The position numbers were made by a program, and so were the translations under genes. Under the pieces are notes generated by a model. It was not told the origin of the DNA. It saw nothing but the letters and a program-made list of their open reading frames with translations, and did no database searches. A stretch of DNA of 64,000 nt from Bacteroidaceae bacterium (GTDB lineage: Bacteria; Bacteroidota; Bacteroidia; Bacteroidales; Bacteroidaceae). The DNA is taken from assembly GCA_902362375.1 (NCBI GenBank), contig CABIVS010000008.1:274019-338018 (forward strand), given 5' to 3'. How positions within the stretch are numbered: the first letter of the stretch is position 1; every line of letters starts with the position of its first letter. Shown here in pieces: positions 1 to 8,369 of the stretch.

Positions 1-2
1 AT

Positions 3-446
3 GTCCGATACAGACAATGTTTAGAATCCCGATCACATAATAATCCGCCTTCAAAACTCCCTGTCCCAATCCACCTCTCCCACCTCACCCCCGTTTATCA
101 CTTTCTGCAACAATTATCTGTTCCTCACCCGCAAAGTGTCTCCTGGAAAGAAACTGGAAATATTTCTTTCGTCCTCCCCAGCCCAAGACTCGGCAAAAAT
201 CCCGAAGTTTACAATTATTTTGGCCAGGATAGCATCTTTATTATAGAAAAGGAAATCGAAGTGGAAATGAAAGCGGAACTATACTCATTTCTGTTGGAAA
301 ATAAGTTCAAAAATGGGGTGATGTATATAAAGTCAATGCATGAATTCGTGGAAAAATACAATATGGCAGAATCAGTGGAAGAAGAAAGCTTAATGAGGGC
401 TTTTCAAAGATGGAGGAAAATGGTGAAGGAGAAGTCGGAAAAATAA
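3..446 (+). CDS. Hypothetical protein, 5' end outside window
   Basis: The reading frame is open from base 3 to the TAA at 444-446, so this is the C-terminal ~147 residues of a gene starting left of the window. A GTG at 261 gives a 61-residue alternative, but the frame runs on upstream and reads like protein (NISFVLPSP, then NYFGQDSIFIIEKEIE). The end is charged and helical (SLMRAFQRWRKMVKEKSEK). I do not recognise the family. The first ~40 residues visible are low-complexity and may not be genuine coding sequence. It is followed 57 bp later by the DUF5655 gene on the same strand. Confidence 0.45.
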   Translation, partial: VRYRQCLESRSHNNPPSKLPVPIHLSHLTPVYHFLQQLSVPHPQSVSWKETGNISFVLPSPRLGKNPEVYNYFGQDSIFIIEKEIEVEMKAELYSFLLENKFKNGVMYIKSMHEFVEKYNMAESVEEESLMRAFQRWRKMVKEKSEK

Positions 447-503
447 ATAGTAATATCAAAAGAATTCTTACCTTTACAGCAATAAACAATTCAAAATAAA
501 ATT

Positions 504-1415
504 ATGGCACTTTACAAATATAATACTTCAGGCGTCTTTTCTGAAATAAAAGAAAAGCCTTTTAAATTGGAAAGAGATATTCAACGCATGTTTGAAACTA
601 ATATGTCCGAAATCATGGGACTTGAAATGATTAAGTCCGAATTTACGATCAAAGACCGCCGTATTGATACGCTTGCCTTTGATCCGCAATCGAAGGCTTT
701 TGTTATCATTGAATATAAAAGGGAAAGAAACTCCAGTGTCATAGATCAAGGGTTTACTTATCTAAGCCTAATGTTGCAAAATCAGGCTGATTTTATTCTG
801 GAATATAATGAAACGCAAGCTGGAAACTTGAAACGGAATGATGTGGACTGGTCGCAAACAAAAGTCGTTTTTATATCACAAGGGTTTACGCCTAACCAAC
901 GAGAGGCTGTCAATTTCAAAGATTTGTCCATTGAGTTATGGGAAGTGAAGCGCTATGAGAATGATAGTGTATCCATCACTCCTATTCGCAAAAGTCACGC
1001 ATCGGCAAGCATTAAAACAGTGATGCAGAATAGTCCAGAATTTAAAGAAGTGACGGAGAAAATTAAAGAGTATTCGGAGGAAAATTTGTTAAAAGGAAAA
1101 TCTGACAATGTAGTAGAATTATACGAGAGTTATAAGAATGCAATTCTTAATTTGAATACAGAAATTGAAGTTAAACCACAAAAGTGGTATATTTCATTCA
1201 AAAAGGCCAACAGCCATATTTGTGCACTTGAAATCCAGAAAAATGGAATAAAGCTTACTATAAATGCAGCCAAAGGACATTTAGAAGATAGTAAGCAATT
1301 AACAAGAGATATTTCAACTGTCGGACATTTTGGCAATGGAGATTATGAACTCAAGATCTCAGATACTAAATATTTAGAATATATCATGAGCCTTGTGAAG
1401 CAAGCGATTAAATAG
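504..1415 (+). CDS. DUF5655-type nuclease-fold protein
   Basis: 303 residues, ATG start. The N-terminal ~150 residues carry the signature of a PD-(D/E)XK-like fold: RRIDTLAFD near residues 52-60, then FVIIEYKRERN near 65-75, where the D...E-x-K spacing matches an endonuclease active site. The remaining half (about 180-303) resembles the DUF5655 domain (KPQKWYISFKKAN, then GNGDYELKIS). There is no signal peptide or membrane segment, so it is cytoplasmic. Such proteins are annotated as predicted transport or nuclease-like proteins; the real role is unknown. Debris of a restriction-modification system lies immediately downstream, so a defence-related origin is plausible but inferred. Confidence 0.7.
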   Translation: MALYKYNTSGVFSEIKEKPFKLERDIQRMFETNMSEIMGLEMIKSEFTIKDRRIDTLAFDPQSKAFVIIEYKRERNSSVIDQGFTYLSLMLQNQADFILEYNETQAGNLKRNDVDWSQTKVVFISQGFTPNQREAVNFKDLSIELWEVKRYENDSVSITPIRKSHASASIKTVMQNSPEFKEVTEKIKEYSEENLLKGKSDNVVELYESYKNAILNLNTEIEVKPQKWYISFKKANSHICALEIQKNGIKLTINAAKGHLEDSKQLTRDISTVGHFGNGDYELKISDTKYLEYIMSLVKQAIK

Positions 1416-1465
1416 ATATGGCTAATTATTGTAACATAGTAAGCCCCGATAATTCACTTTTGTAG

Positions 1466-1540
1466 ATTAATAGGCTTATATGTGAAAAACAGGACTATCT
1501 GGCTCTACAAAAAGGTATGTTGGATATATTACTTAAATAA
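1466..1540 (+). pseudogene. Possible remnant of an HsdS-like C-terminus
   Basis: A 24-codon stretch ending in TAA reads INRLICEKQDYLALQKGMLD and then ILLK. The pattern of a charged helix followed by LQKGMLDILL resembles the C-terminal coiled coil of type I restriction specificity subunits (LKKGLLQxLF-like). The evidence is a short motif only. A methyltransferase fragment at 1825 supports a decayed restriction-modification system here. Confidence 0.25.
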
Positions 1541-1572
1541 TACAGTGCCAACATTTATCAGTAAATATCTGT

Positions 1573-1827
1573 CTAACTGCGAGCAGCAATCACCTGAGAT
1601 ATTTTGTCTATAACCTTTTTGTATTCATTATCTGATTTATCGGTAGGTAGTTCAAAGGTAAAACTATCAGTTGCTCGTAAACTAAAGGCATTACCTTCTA
1701 GTACTTCCAATTTCCATTGTTGCTCAATATTTGTCTGAGTTGGGTAATAAAGAACCCAAAATAAAATGCGACTATTGGATTTAGAAGCCAAATAATCTCT
1801 TAATAAGGCCAGACGTTCATGACACAA
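1573..1827 (-). CDS. Hypothetical protein or gene remnant
   Basis: 84-residue open frame, ATG at 1827. The sequence (ILFWVLYYPTQTNIEQQWKLE, then FTFELPTDKSD) reads like real globular protein, but I recognise no family. It faces the opposite way to the methyltransferase fragment overlapping its 5' end, so its start is probably a junction created by a rearrangement. It is probably the C-terminal piece of a lost gene. It could instead be a small intact gene. Confidence 0.4.
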   Translation of the reverse strand: MCHERLALLRDYLASKSNSRILFWVLYYPTQTNIEQQWKLEVLEGNAFSLRATDSFTFELPTDKSDNEYKKVIDKISQVIAARS

Positions 1828-1938
1828 AAGCCTGTTGAATTGGGTAGATATCTAATCAGAACATTCTCTAACCCGGGGGATATCATTCTGTATAAAACAA
1901 GATTTGCAGTCAAAGAGAAAAAGCGTAAAAAGGTATAA
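1825..1938 (+). pseudogene. DNA methyltransferase fragment
   Basis: In frame from 1825 the translation is QKPVELGRYLIRTFSNPGD followed by IIL. This is the motif preceding the AdoMet-binding site of type II/III N6-adenine or N4-cytosine methylases, normally followed by DNxxGSGxT. Here the frame leaves homology right after IIL (1890) and stops at 1936-1938, so the catalytic FxGxG-type motif is absent. It is a truncated remnant, not a gene. Homology at the left end stops abruptly against the opposed 84-residue frame. Confidence 0.65.
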
Positions 1939-1940
1939 AG

Positions 1941-1968
1941 AAAAGAGGGTGTACAAGCACCCTCTTTT
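1941..1968. terminator. Bidirectional hairpin terminator
   Basis: AAAAGAGGGTG (1941-1951) pairs perfectly with CACCCTCTTTT (1958-1968) around a 6-nt loop, with T-runs on both strands. It sits just past the stop of the minus-strand regulator (1979) and most likely terminates it. Confidence 0.8.
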
Positions 1969-1978
1969 CTATACTCTT

Positions 1979-3874
1979 TTATCCTACAATACTCTTTATA
2001 TAATCAGACGGACATACATGATAGAAGTCTTTGAACTTCTTTCCAAAGTATTTGGCATCGCAATAGCCCAGTATACCTGCAATATCCGAAATGTTGTACT
2101 GCTGGGAGGCCAGCAATTTAAGTGCTTTATCCATTTTGAATGAATTGATATAGTTTTCGGGAGGGTTGCCCGTAATCTCTCTTATCTTATTATAAAAAGC
2201 AGTGCGGCTCATGCCTATATCAACGCTTAATTTATCTATTGTATATTTATCAGTAGAGAGATTTTTCTCCAGGATTTCATTGACTTTATCCATAAATTTC
2301 CGGTCGGCATTTTCTGTTTCTATTTCGGCTTTTGTGGAAATCATTGGAGAAATGGCATCTGACAGAAACAGCCTGATCCGTTCGCGTAAGACCATGCGGT
2401 TTTCGACAAGCATACGTATGTCTGCCCTAAGTTTACAAATGCTTTCCGTACGCAATCCCAGACGGTCTGCCCCACTCCCTAAATGTGACAAATAGCTTTC
2501 GTTATCAAAGGCTCTTAATAGAAGAATGATTGGTATGTATCCTATCGTTTTATCTTCCTTAATTTGAGTGCTAAGTATATCTCCGCTTATTCCATTCACA
2601 TTGTCGTCAATAATGATAGCATCAGGATTTTGACTGATAGCCGTATCCATTAACAGCTCCGGATTATCAAGAACTGAAACTTGAAAATAGCGTGATAAGG
2701 TTTTCTTTAAATAATCACTGAATAACTTATCTGCCATTACTAATAGGATATGGGAAGTTTCTCTCGCTTTAGTGTTTTGTTTATTGCTCTTAGGACTCTC
2801 GCAGGAGTCATTTGTTGGAGCCTTCGTTTTTGTAGAAGAATTTCTCAATACCGGGCATGACTGATTCTGACAACGGCAGTCTGTCGGAATGACGATTTGA
2901 AAAGTAGCTGCTTTACCATGTCTGCATCCGGTTATTTTTCCGCCATGCAGACGGATGATTTTTCTTACCGTCCATAAATCACTATATCCATACACGGGAA
3001 ATATAATAGGAATAAAGGGAAACATTTTCTCTGTTCTTTGCCCGGCTATTTCGTTATTGCTAATCTGCAACTGCCAAGAATTTATTGTGTGGGTTACGTT
3101 GATTGATATGCAACAGCCTGACTCGGAAATCAAAATCATCTTGTTGATAAGGTGTTGAAGTGCTGCAGTCATTATGTTTTCGTTTATCCTGCAACTGACG
3201 CAATCCGAACATTCACCAACAGTCAGCTGTATCTGGCGGGAGTTGGCATAAGCCCGGCATTGATTGACAATGGAAGTAACATAAGTGGAAAGTTCCAAAT
3301 TTACCGTTGACGTTTTAGGAGGAATTCTCTTATTTACTTTATTTAGAGTTGCAATATTCTGGTTACAATATATGATACATTCGGCATATCCCAGTGCTTC
3401 TTCCACTTGTTGGGAAAGAGGTTCAGGGAGGTTGCCTGTTTTGAGTTCTTCCAATTGATTCCGCAGCAATATTAACGGTGTATGTGCTGTATGGAGCATG
3501 TTCATGGCAATCTTAAATTTTTCATGCGATAATAACTGCACATTGTATTCTATTATAAGATACGCAAATAGAATCACAAACAGTCCAATACCGAGACTTT
3601 CCACAGGGACCGCATATCCAAGCAACGACAAATCGGGTAAAATGATGCCAATAGTTTGTTTGCTGTTTACTAAATTGGCTCCAGGATCTGAAGAGGATAA
3701 AGCTCGGAAGCTTACTAATAAATTCAGGTAACAATCATTCATACTAATATCGGATTTGATTAATATTCTACACCTTTCGTAAAACACGCCTGATAATCTT
3801 TTAACGTGCTTAAAATCCGATGCAAGTATAAACTTTTCAACGTTCACACAGGAGGTAGTTTCCAACAAAAACAA
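1979..3874 (-). CDS. Degenerate hybrid two-component-like regulator with AraC output
   Basis: 631 residues from a TTG at 3874. The first in-frame ATG is at 3742 (M45), and the frame is open without an ATG back to a TAG at 3938-3940. One membrane segment (about 94-110) is followed by a DHp-like helix with H128 in LHTAHTPL and an HATPase-like region with N244. Its G boxes are lost: no DxGxG, and YSDLWTVRKIIRLHGG where GxGLxI is expected. A receiver-like domain (374-490) keeps the phospho-Asp position (D423 in IIDDNVNG) but lacks the acidic pair after strand 1 (LLVMADK) and the Thr/Lys switch residues. An AraC-type HTH (about 525-630) looks intact. The large periplasmic Reg_prop sensor of Bacteroides HTCS proteins is missing. 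It is probably an N-terminally truncated or repurposed regulator that may act without phosphotransfer. Confidence 0.75.
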   Translation of the reverse strand: MFLLETTSCVNVEKFILASDFKHVKRLSGVFYERCRILIKSDISMNDCYLNLLVSFRALSSSDPGANLVNSKQTIGIILPDLSLLGYAVPVESLGIGLFVILFAYLIIEYNVQLLSHEKFKIAMNMLHTAHTPLILLRNQLEELKTGNLPEPLSQQVEEALGYAECIIYCNQNIATLNKVNKRIPPKTSTVNLELSTYVTSIVNQCRAYANSRQIQLTVGECSDCVSCRINENIMTAALQHLINKMILISESGCCISINVTHTINSWQLQISNNEIAGQRTEKMFPFIPIIFPVYGYSDLWTVRKIIRLHGGKITGCRHGKAATFQIVIPTDCRCQNQSCPVLRNSSTKTKAPTNDSCESPKSNKQNTKARETSHILLVMADKLFSDYLKKTLSRYFQVSVLDNPELLMDTAISQNPDAIIIDDNVNGISGDILSTQIKEDKTIGYIPIILLLRAFDNESYLSHLGSGADRLGLRTESICKLRADIRMLVENRMVLRERIRLFLSDAISPMISTKAEIETENADRKFMDKVNEILEKNLSTDKYTIDKLSVDIGMSRTAFYNKIREITGNPPENYINSFKMDKALKLLASQQYNISDIAGILGYCDAKYFGKKFKDFYHVCPSDYIKSIVG

Positions 3875-3895
3875 TGGGTGTTTTCTATCAAAAAT

Positions 3896-3917
3896 GGTAA
3901 CAATGTCTTTTGTTACC
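3896..3917 (-). other. Hairpin upstream of the regulator gene
   Basis: GGTAACAA (3896-3903) and TTGTTACC (3910-3917) form a perfect 8-bp stem with a 6-nt loop, 22 nt before the TTG start. It could be a leader hairpin or an operator for a dimeric regulator, and there is no T-run. The rest of 3918-4129 is AT-rich with no gene or clear signal seen. Confidence 0.45.
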
Positions 3918-4129
3918 GAAATATTAAGAGGGGTATACTATCAAGTCTTCGTTTTACCCCAATAGCCTCTATTAGTTAATTATTTTCATCATAATAATAC
4001 GCTCATAATATCATGAAAAAATTAATTGAATCATCAAAACAATAGATTCTATTGAGTCATAAAGCTACGTATATAATTAGAAAATTATATATGTAAGTGA
4101 GTATCATTTAACCATAAGGAACATATATA

Positions 4130-4744
4130 TCACAGAAACACCTCATCATACAATGGAATATTCTTCGCATCGTAGACATGAGTGACTGCAAATATATCGT
4201 CTTTCTTGATTAGTAACCAGTCTCTGTCCTGATCGTCCATATTCGTATGGATAAGGGTAAACAGGCCTTTGAGCTTATGACCATGTAATTTGAATTCAAG
4301 TATTCCGTTTTTAATGGCAGCGGAAATGTTACGATTATTACCGACACAAGCATAGGTTCCGCTATCCCATATTTCCACTGTACCCGCTCCATAGTTGCCT
4401 TCGGGTATAACTCCCTCAAAGTGTGCGTAACTCAAAGGGTGATCTTCTACTTGTATAGCCAGTCTTTTATCTTTCGGATTCATGGAAGGGCCTTTAGGAA
4501 CCACCCAGCTTTTCAACACTCCATCCACTTCCAGACGGAAATCGAAATGAAAATGACTGGCTTCATGCTTTTGGACAACAAAAACAGGTATCCGGCTTGG
4601 AGTTTCCACTGTATCCGCCGTCGGTTCGGGAGTCTCACTGAATTGTCTTTTTGCCTGGTACTCTTTGAGGTTGCTGAAAGAGGGATCTGCCTGCCTTTCT
4701 ACCATCTTTGTACTTTTTCCTTCATCGGGAGAATTCTTTGCCAT
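4130..4744 (-). CDS. Stand-alone LigD-type 3'-phosphoesterase
   Basis: 204 residues. Residues ~52-185 match the phosphoesterase module of bacterial ATP-dependent ligase D, which removes 3'-phosphate or 3'-ribonucleotide blocks from DNA ends. Visible active-site residues are H60, H66, D68 and R70 in the QKH...HFDFRLE motif, WVVPKGPS at 80-87, H102 and Y106 in EDHPLSYAHFEG, and PEGNYGAGTVEIWD. There is no ligase or primase domain and no adjacent Ku, so this is the single-domain form. The ~50-residue polar N-terminus is probably disordered. It is cytoplasmic and transcribed alone; a hairpin terminator (4872-4913) separates it from the upstream gene. Role: DNA end repair (inferred from family). 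Confidence 0.88.
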   Translation of the reverse strand: MAKNSPDEGKSTKMVERQADPSFSNLKEYQAKRQFSETPEPTADTVETPSRIPVFVVQKHEASHFHFDFRLEVDGVLKSWVVPKGPSMNPKDKRLAIQVEDHPLSYAHFEGVIPEGNYGAGTVEIWDSGTYACVGNNRNISAAIKNGILEFKLHGHKLKGLFTLIHTNMDDQDRDWLLIKKDDIFAVTHVYDAKNIPLYDEVFL

Positions 4745-4871
4745 AATCTGTATTTTTTCAGGTGAATAAAAAACGAATGATTAATTGTCACAACAATCAG
4801 CATATCTGTTTGTTGCCGGAATTCATCTATTTTAATGGCTTTAAAACCGTATTTACGTTTGTTTATAGCAA

Positions 4872-4913
4872 AAAGCGGGTAAATATGTAACATTGCACAT
4901 ATTTACCCGCTTT
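4872..4913 (-). terminator. Rho-independent terminator of the GIN-domain gene
   Basis: A 17-bp perfect stem: AAAGCGGGTAAATATGT (4872-4888) with its complement at 4897-4913 and an 8-nt loop. On the minus strand it is followed by TTTTT-type sequence, directly after the stop at 4931. Confidence 0.85.
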
Positions 4914-4930
4914 CTGCAGGATCTAATTTC

Positions 4931-5722
4931 TTACTTGCCGGAAATTGAGTCTTTCTTACCTTGCTTATTTACAATAGAAGGACTTCCTTTGTATTCAATA
5001 TCTCCGCTGCCACTGGCTTTTGCGTCCAACTGTTTGGAAGCGTAGCAAGATATATCGCCGGAACCTGAAACTGTAGCAACGACATTAGTAGCCGTCAGCT
5101 TGTCGGCACTGATATCACCGGAACCATTCACAGTCAGCATAGCCATTTGAGTGGAACCTTTTATTTTCACGTCACCGGAACCGCTAACTATCGTTTTTAC
5201 AGTAGTGGCCTTCACATTCTTCACGTCAATATCTCCACTACCTTTTACAAAAGCGGAAAGATTGGTATATTGCAGATTTTCAGCTTCAATATCTCCGGAA
5301 CCTGTTATATTCAGATTTAAGTCAGCTCCTTTGATAGTACCTTTCAGATATACATCGGCCGAGCCTTTAATATCGACATTATCCAATGAAGGAGAAGAGG
5401 CAATCACTTTCAACCGGCGTTCTCCGCTAAGAATCTTAACGCCTTTCTTTATATTTACCTGTAGCACTCCATTTACCGTAGATACTTCCAATAGGTCAAC
5501 CAGATTATCCGAGCCATATATAGAAACTGTTGTTTTAGAACCATTACTCTGACGATACTCAACGTCGGGACTACCCAGAACTCTGATTGAACTGAAATTG
5601 CTCACGTTATTCAGTTCTTTCGTGATATATTTCTTACTAGGAGTAACGGTTTGTGCCTGTATTCCTGTAAAGCACAAGAACATCAGCACTACTAACATAG
5701 ATGTAACATTAAAACTTTTCAT
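4931..5722 (-). CDS. Head GIN domain (DUF2807) exported protein
   Basis: 263 residues with a signal peptide (about 1-23, ending GIQAQ). The body is a repetitive right-handed beta structure: the motif GSGDI or GSADV recurs roughly every 17-20 residues from about 115 to 240 (GSADVYLKG, GSGDIEAEN, GSGDIDVKN, GSGDVKIKG, GSGDISADK, GSGDISCYA, GSGDIEYKG). This is the signature of DUF2807 / putative auto-transporter adhesin head GIN domains. It is periplasmic or surface located and of unknown function. It is divergently transcribed from the GH95 operon, with a clear Bacteroides -7 element upstream, and is not obviously part of carbohydrate metabolism. Confidence 0.88.
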   Translation of the reverse strand: MKSFNVTSMLVVLMFLCFTGIQAQTVTPSKKYITKELNNVSNFSSIRVLGSPDVEYRQSNGSKTTVSIYGSDNLVDLLEVSTVNGVLQVNIKKGVKILSGERRLKVIASSPSLDNVDIKGSADVYLKGTIKGADLNLNITGSGDIEAENLQYTNLSAFVKGSGDIDVKNVKATTVKTIVSGSGDVKIKGSTQMAMLTVNGSGDISADKLTATNVVATVSGSGDISCYASKQLDAKASGSGDIEYKGSPSIVNKQGKKDSISGK

Positions 5723-5750
5723 AATTTCTTCTTATTAAATATTCTACTGA

Positions 5751-5758
5751 CAAATATA
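5751..5758 (-). promoter_or_regulatory. Bacteroides -7 box for the GIN-domain gene
   Basis: The minus strand reads TATATTTG, an exact match to TAnnTTTG, 28 bp before the ATG at 5722. A -33 TTTG at ideal distance is not obvious; TTG at 5783-5781 gives a 22-nt gap. Confidence 0.5.
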
Positions 5759-5881
5759 GGAAGTATATTTCAAAGTATGGCAACTGAAAGAATAATAAAT
5801 CATTCCTACCTCTTAGTACCTGCATAGTGGGTACAAAATCCCCCATTAAACGTCCTTTTATAAAAGTATAAAAGCAGTTAG

Positions 5882-8356
5882 ATGGAAATGAATAAAAAAA
5901 GATTAATCGGGTACCTGTTTGTACTGATGTCTGTGGGCTGCATTCATGCGCAGGAAACGAATGTGTCTGCACAAGAATATAAACTATGGTATGACTGCCC
6001 GGCACAGGTATGGACAGAAGCACTACCTTTGGGAAATGGACGCCTGGGAGCCATGGTTTATGGGACACCAGGGACAGAACAAATACAACTAAACGAAGAA
6101 ACGATCTGGGCAGGACGCCCCAATAACAACGCCAATCCGGACGCGCTGGAGTATATTCCCAAAGTGCGTGAACTTGTTTTTGCCGGAAAATACCTGGAAG
6201 CACAGACTCTCGCTACAGAAAAGGTGATGGCAAAGACGAATTCCGGAATGCCATATCAAAGTTTCGGTGATTTGCGAATTGCCTTTCCCGGTCATACCCG
6301 TTATTCCAACTATTATCGGGAGTTAAGTCTGGATTCAGCCCGTGTGATGGTGCGTTATGAAGTAGACGGAGTGCAATATCAACGCGAAACGATTACTTCA
6401 TTTACCGATCAGGTAATAATGGTGCGCCTGACAGCCAATCGTCCCGGACAAATTACATTTAACGCTCAACTGACTTCGCCTCACCAGGACGTAATGATCG
6501 CTTCTGAAGCAGGAAACTGCGTAACTCTTTCAGGAGTATCCTCCTTGCATGAGGGGTTGAAAGGGAAAGTGGAATTTCAAGGCAGATTGACTGCTAAAAA
6601 TAAAGGTGGAGAAATAGCTTGTGCCGATGGGATACTTTCTGTTGAGAAAGCCGACGAAGCAATCATCTATGTATCTATTGCGACTAATTTCAATAATTAT
6701 CAAGACATTACCGGTAATCAAGTAGAACGGGCAAAAAACTATTTGGAGAAGGCAATGGTTCATCCATTCATCGAATCGAAAAAGAGCCACGTTGATTTCT
6801 ACCGGCAATACCTGACACGCGTTTCTCTCGATTTAGGAAAAGACCAATATGCAAATGTGCCAACCGATAAGCGTGTGGAAAATTTCAAGAACACCAATGA
6901 TGCTCATCTGGTTGCCACTTATTTCCAATTCGGACGTTATCTGTTGATCTGTTCTTCCCAACCGGGAGGACAGCCCGCCAACCTGCAAGGAATCTGGAAT
7001 GATAAATTATTCCCTTCCTGGGACAGTAAATATACCTGTAACATCAATTTGGAAATGAATTACTGGCCTTCAGAAGTAACGAATCTAAGTGAGTTGAATG
7101 AACCGTTATTCCGCTTGATAAAAGAGGTTAGCGATACAGGAAAAGAGACGGCTAAGGTTATGTATGGAGCCAACGGATGGGTATTACATCATAACACGGA
7201 TATATGGCGCATCACAGGGGCGGTTGATAAAGCTCCTTCAGGTATGTGGCCCAGTGGTGGTGCATGGCTTTGCCGGCATCTCTGGGAACGTTATCTATAC
7301 ACCGGAGATATTGAGTTCCTGCGTTCTGTTTACCCGATACTGAAAGAGTCCGGACGTTTCTTTGATGAAGTCATGGTGAAAGAGCCGGTACACAACTGGT
7401 TGGTAGTCTGCCCCAGTAATTCACCGGAGAATGTACATTCGGGGAGTGACGGAAAAGCCACTACAGCTGCCGGATGCACCATGGACAACCAATTGGTCTT
7501 CGATCTTTGGACAGCAATTATATCTGCTTCTCAAATACTGGACACAGATCAGGAATTTGCCACTCACCTGGCCCAACGTCTCAAAGAAATGGCTCCTATG
7601 CAAGTAGGACATTGGGGACAATTACAGGAGTGGATGTTCGACTGGGATGACCCGAAAGATGTACACCGCCACATTTCTCATTTATACGGACTATTCCCCA
7701 GCAATCAGATTTCTCCTTATCGTACTCCTGAATTATTCGATGCAGCACGTACTTCTCTGATTCATCGCGGCGACCCGTCGACCGGATGGAGCATGGGATG
7801 GAAAGTTTGCCTCTGGGCTCGCCTTCTTGATGGTGACCATGCTTACAAACTGATTACAGATCAGTTGACCCTTGTGCGCAATGAAAAGAAAAAAGGAGGT
7901 ACCTACCCTAACCTGTTCGATGCGCATCCACCATTCCAGATCGATGGAAACTTCGGTTGTGCCGCAGGTATTGCAGAAATGTTGATGCAAAGTTACGATG
8001 GTTTTATTTATCTGCTTCCTGCACTTCCTACCGTCTGGCAGGAAGGTTCTATCAAAGGAATTATTGCACGTGGAAGTTTCGAACTTGATTTGAGCTGGAA
8101 AAACGGGAAAGTAAGCCGTCTGGTTGTGAAATCTCATAAGGGAGGTAACTGTCGCTTACGTTCACTCAACCCATTAACAGGCAAGGGGCTGAAGCGTGCC
8201 AAAGGTGAAAATCCGAATCCTCTTTATGCTGTTCCCACTATTCCCGAACCATTGATTAACGAAAAGGCAAACCTGAATAAGGTGGAAATTGCAGAAACTT
8301 ACATCTATGATCTGCCTACCAAAGCAGGACAAGAATATAGATTGATTGGAAAATAA
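5882..8356 (+). CDS. GH95 glycosidase, probable alpha-L-galactosidase of RG-II chain A
   Basis: 824 residues. The start is ATG 5882, or ATG 5888 giving MNKKRLIGYLF; either leaves a signal peptide ending near CIHAQ. Family hallmarks: N-terminal LWYDCPAQVWTEALPLGNGRLGAM, NLQGIWND near residue 366 followed by NINLEMNYWPSEVTNL, and HRHISHLYGLFPSNQISP near 595. These define GH95, with an N-terminal beta-sandwich, an (alpha/alpha)6 barrel and a C-terminal beta domain. GH95 members are 1,2-alpha-L-fucosidases or alpha-L-galactosidases. The neighbours (GH140, GH105, GH78, GH143-142) are RG-II enzymes, and the B. thetaiotaomicron counterpart is known as an L-galactosidase acting on chain A. Substrate choice here is by context. 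It is the first gene of a plus-strand operon with the GH105 gene 13 bp downstream. Confidence 0.9.
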   Translation: MEMNKKRLIGYLFVLMSVGCIHAQETNVSAQEYKLWYDCPAQVWTEALPLGNGRLGAMVYGTPGTEQIQLNEETIWAGRPNNNANPDALEYIPKVRELVFAGKYLEAQTLATEKVMAKTNSGMPYQSFGDLRIAFPGHTRYSNYYRELSLDSARVMVRYEVDGVQYQRETITSFTDQVIMVRLTANRPGQITFNAQLTSPHQDVMIASEAGNCVTLSGVSSLHEGLKGKVEFQGRLTAKNKGGEIACADGILSVEKADEAIIYVSIATNFNNYQDITGNQVERAKNYLEKAMVHPFIESKKSHVDFYRQYLTRVSLDLGKDQYANVPTDKRVENFKNTNDAHLVATYFQFGRYLLICSSQPGGQPANLQGIWNDKLFPSWDSKYTCNINLEMNYWPSEVTNLSELNEPLFRLIKEVSDTGKETAKVMYGANGWVLHHNTDIWRITGAVDKAPSGMWPSGGAWLCRHLWERYLYTGDIEFLRSVYPILKESGRFFDEVMVKEPVHNWLVVCPSNSPENVHSGSDGKATTAAGCTMDNQLVFDLWTAIISASQILDTDQEFATHLAQRLKEMAPMQVGHWGQLQEWMFDWDDPKDVHRHISHLYGLFPSNQISPYRTPELFDAARTSLIHRGDPSTGWSMGWKVCLWARLLDGDHAYKLITDQLTLVRNEKKKGGTYPNLFDAHPPFQIDGNFGCAAGIAEMLMQSYDGFIYLLPALPTVWQEGSIKGIIARGSFELDLSWKNGKVSRLVVKSHKGGNCRLRSLNPLTGKGLKRAKGENPNPLYAVPTIPEPLINEKANLNKVEIAETYIYDLPTKAGQEYRLIGK

Positions 8357-8369
8357 TAACTCGACCGAT

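Noticed and set aside
8346..8369. TTG start for GH105 overlapping GH95
   Set aside because: The ATG at 8370 gives a lipoprotein signal of normal length.
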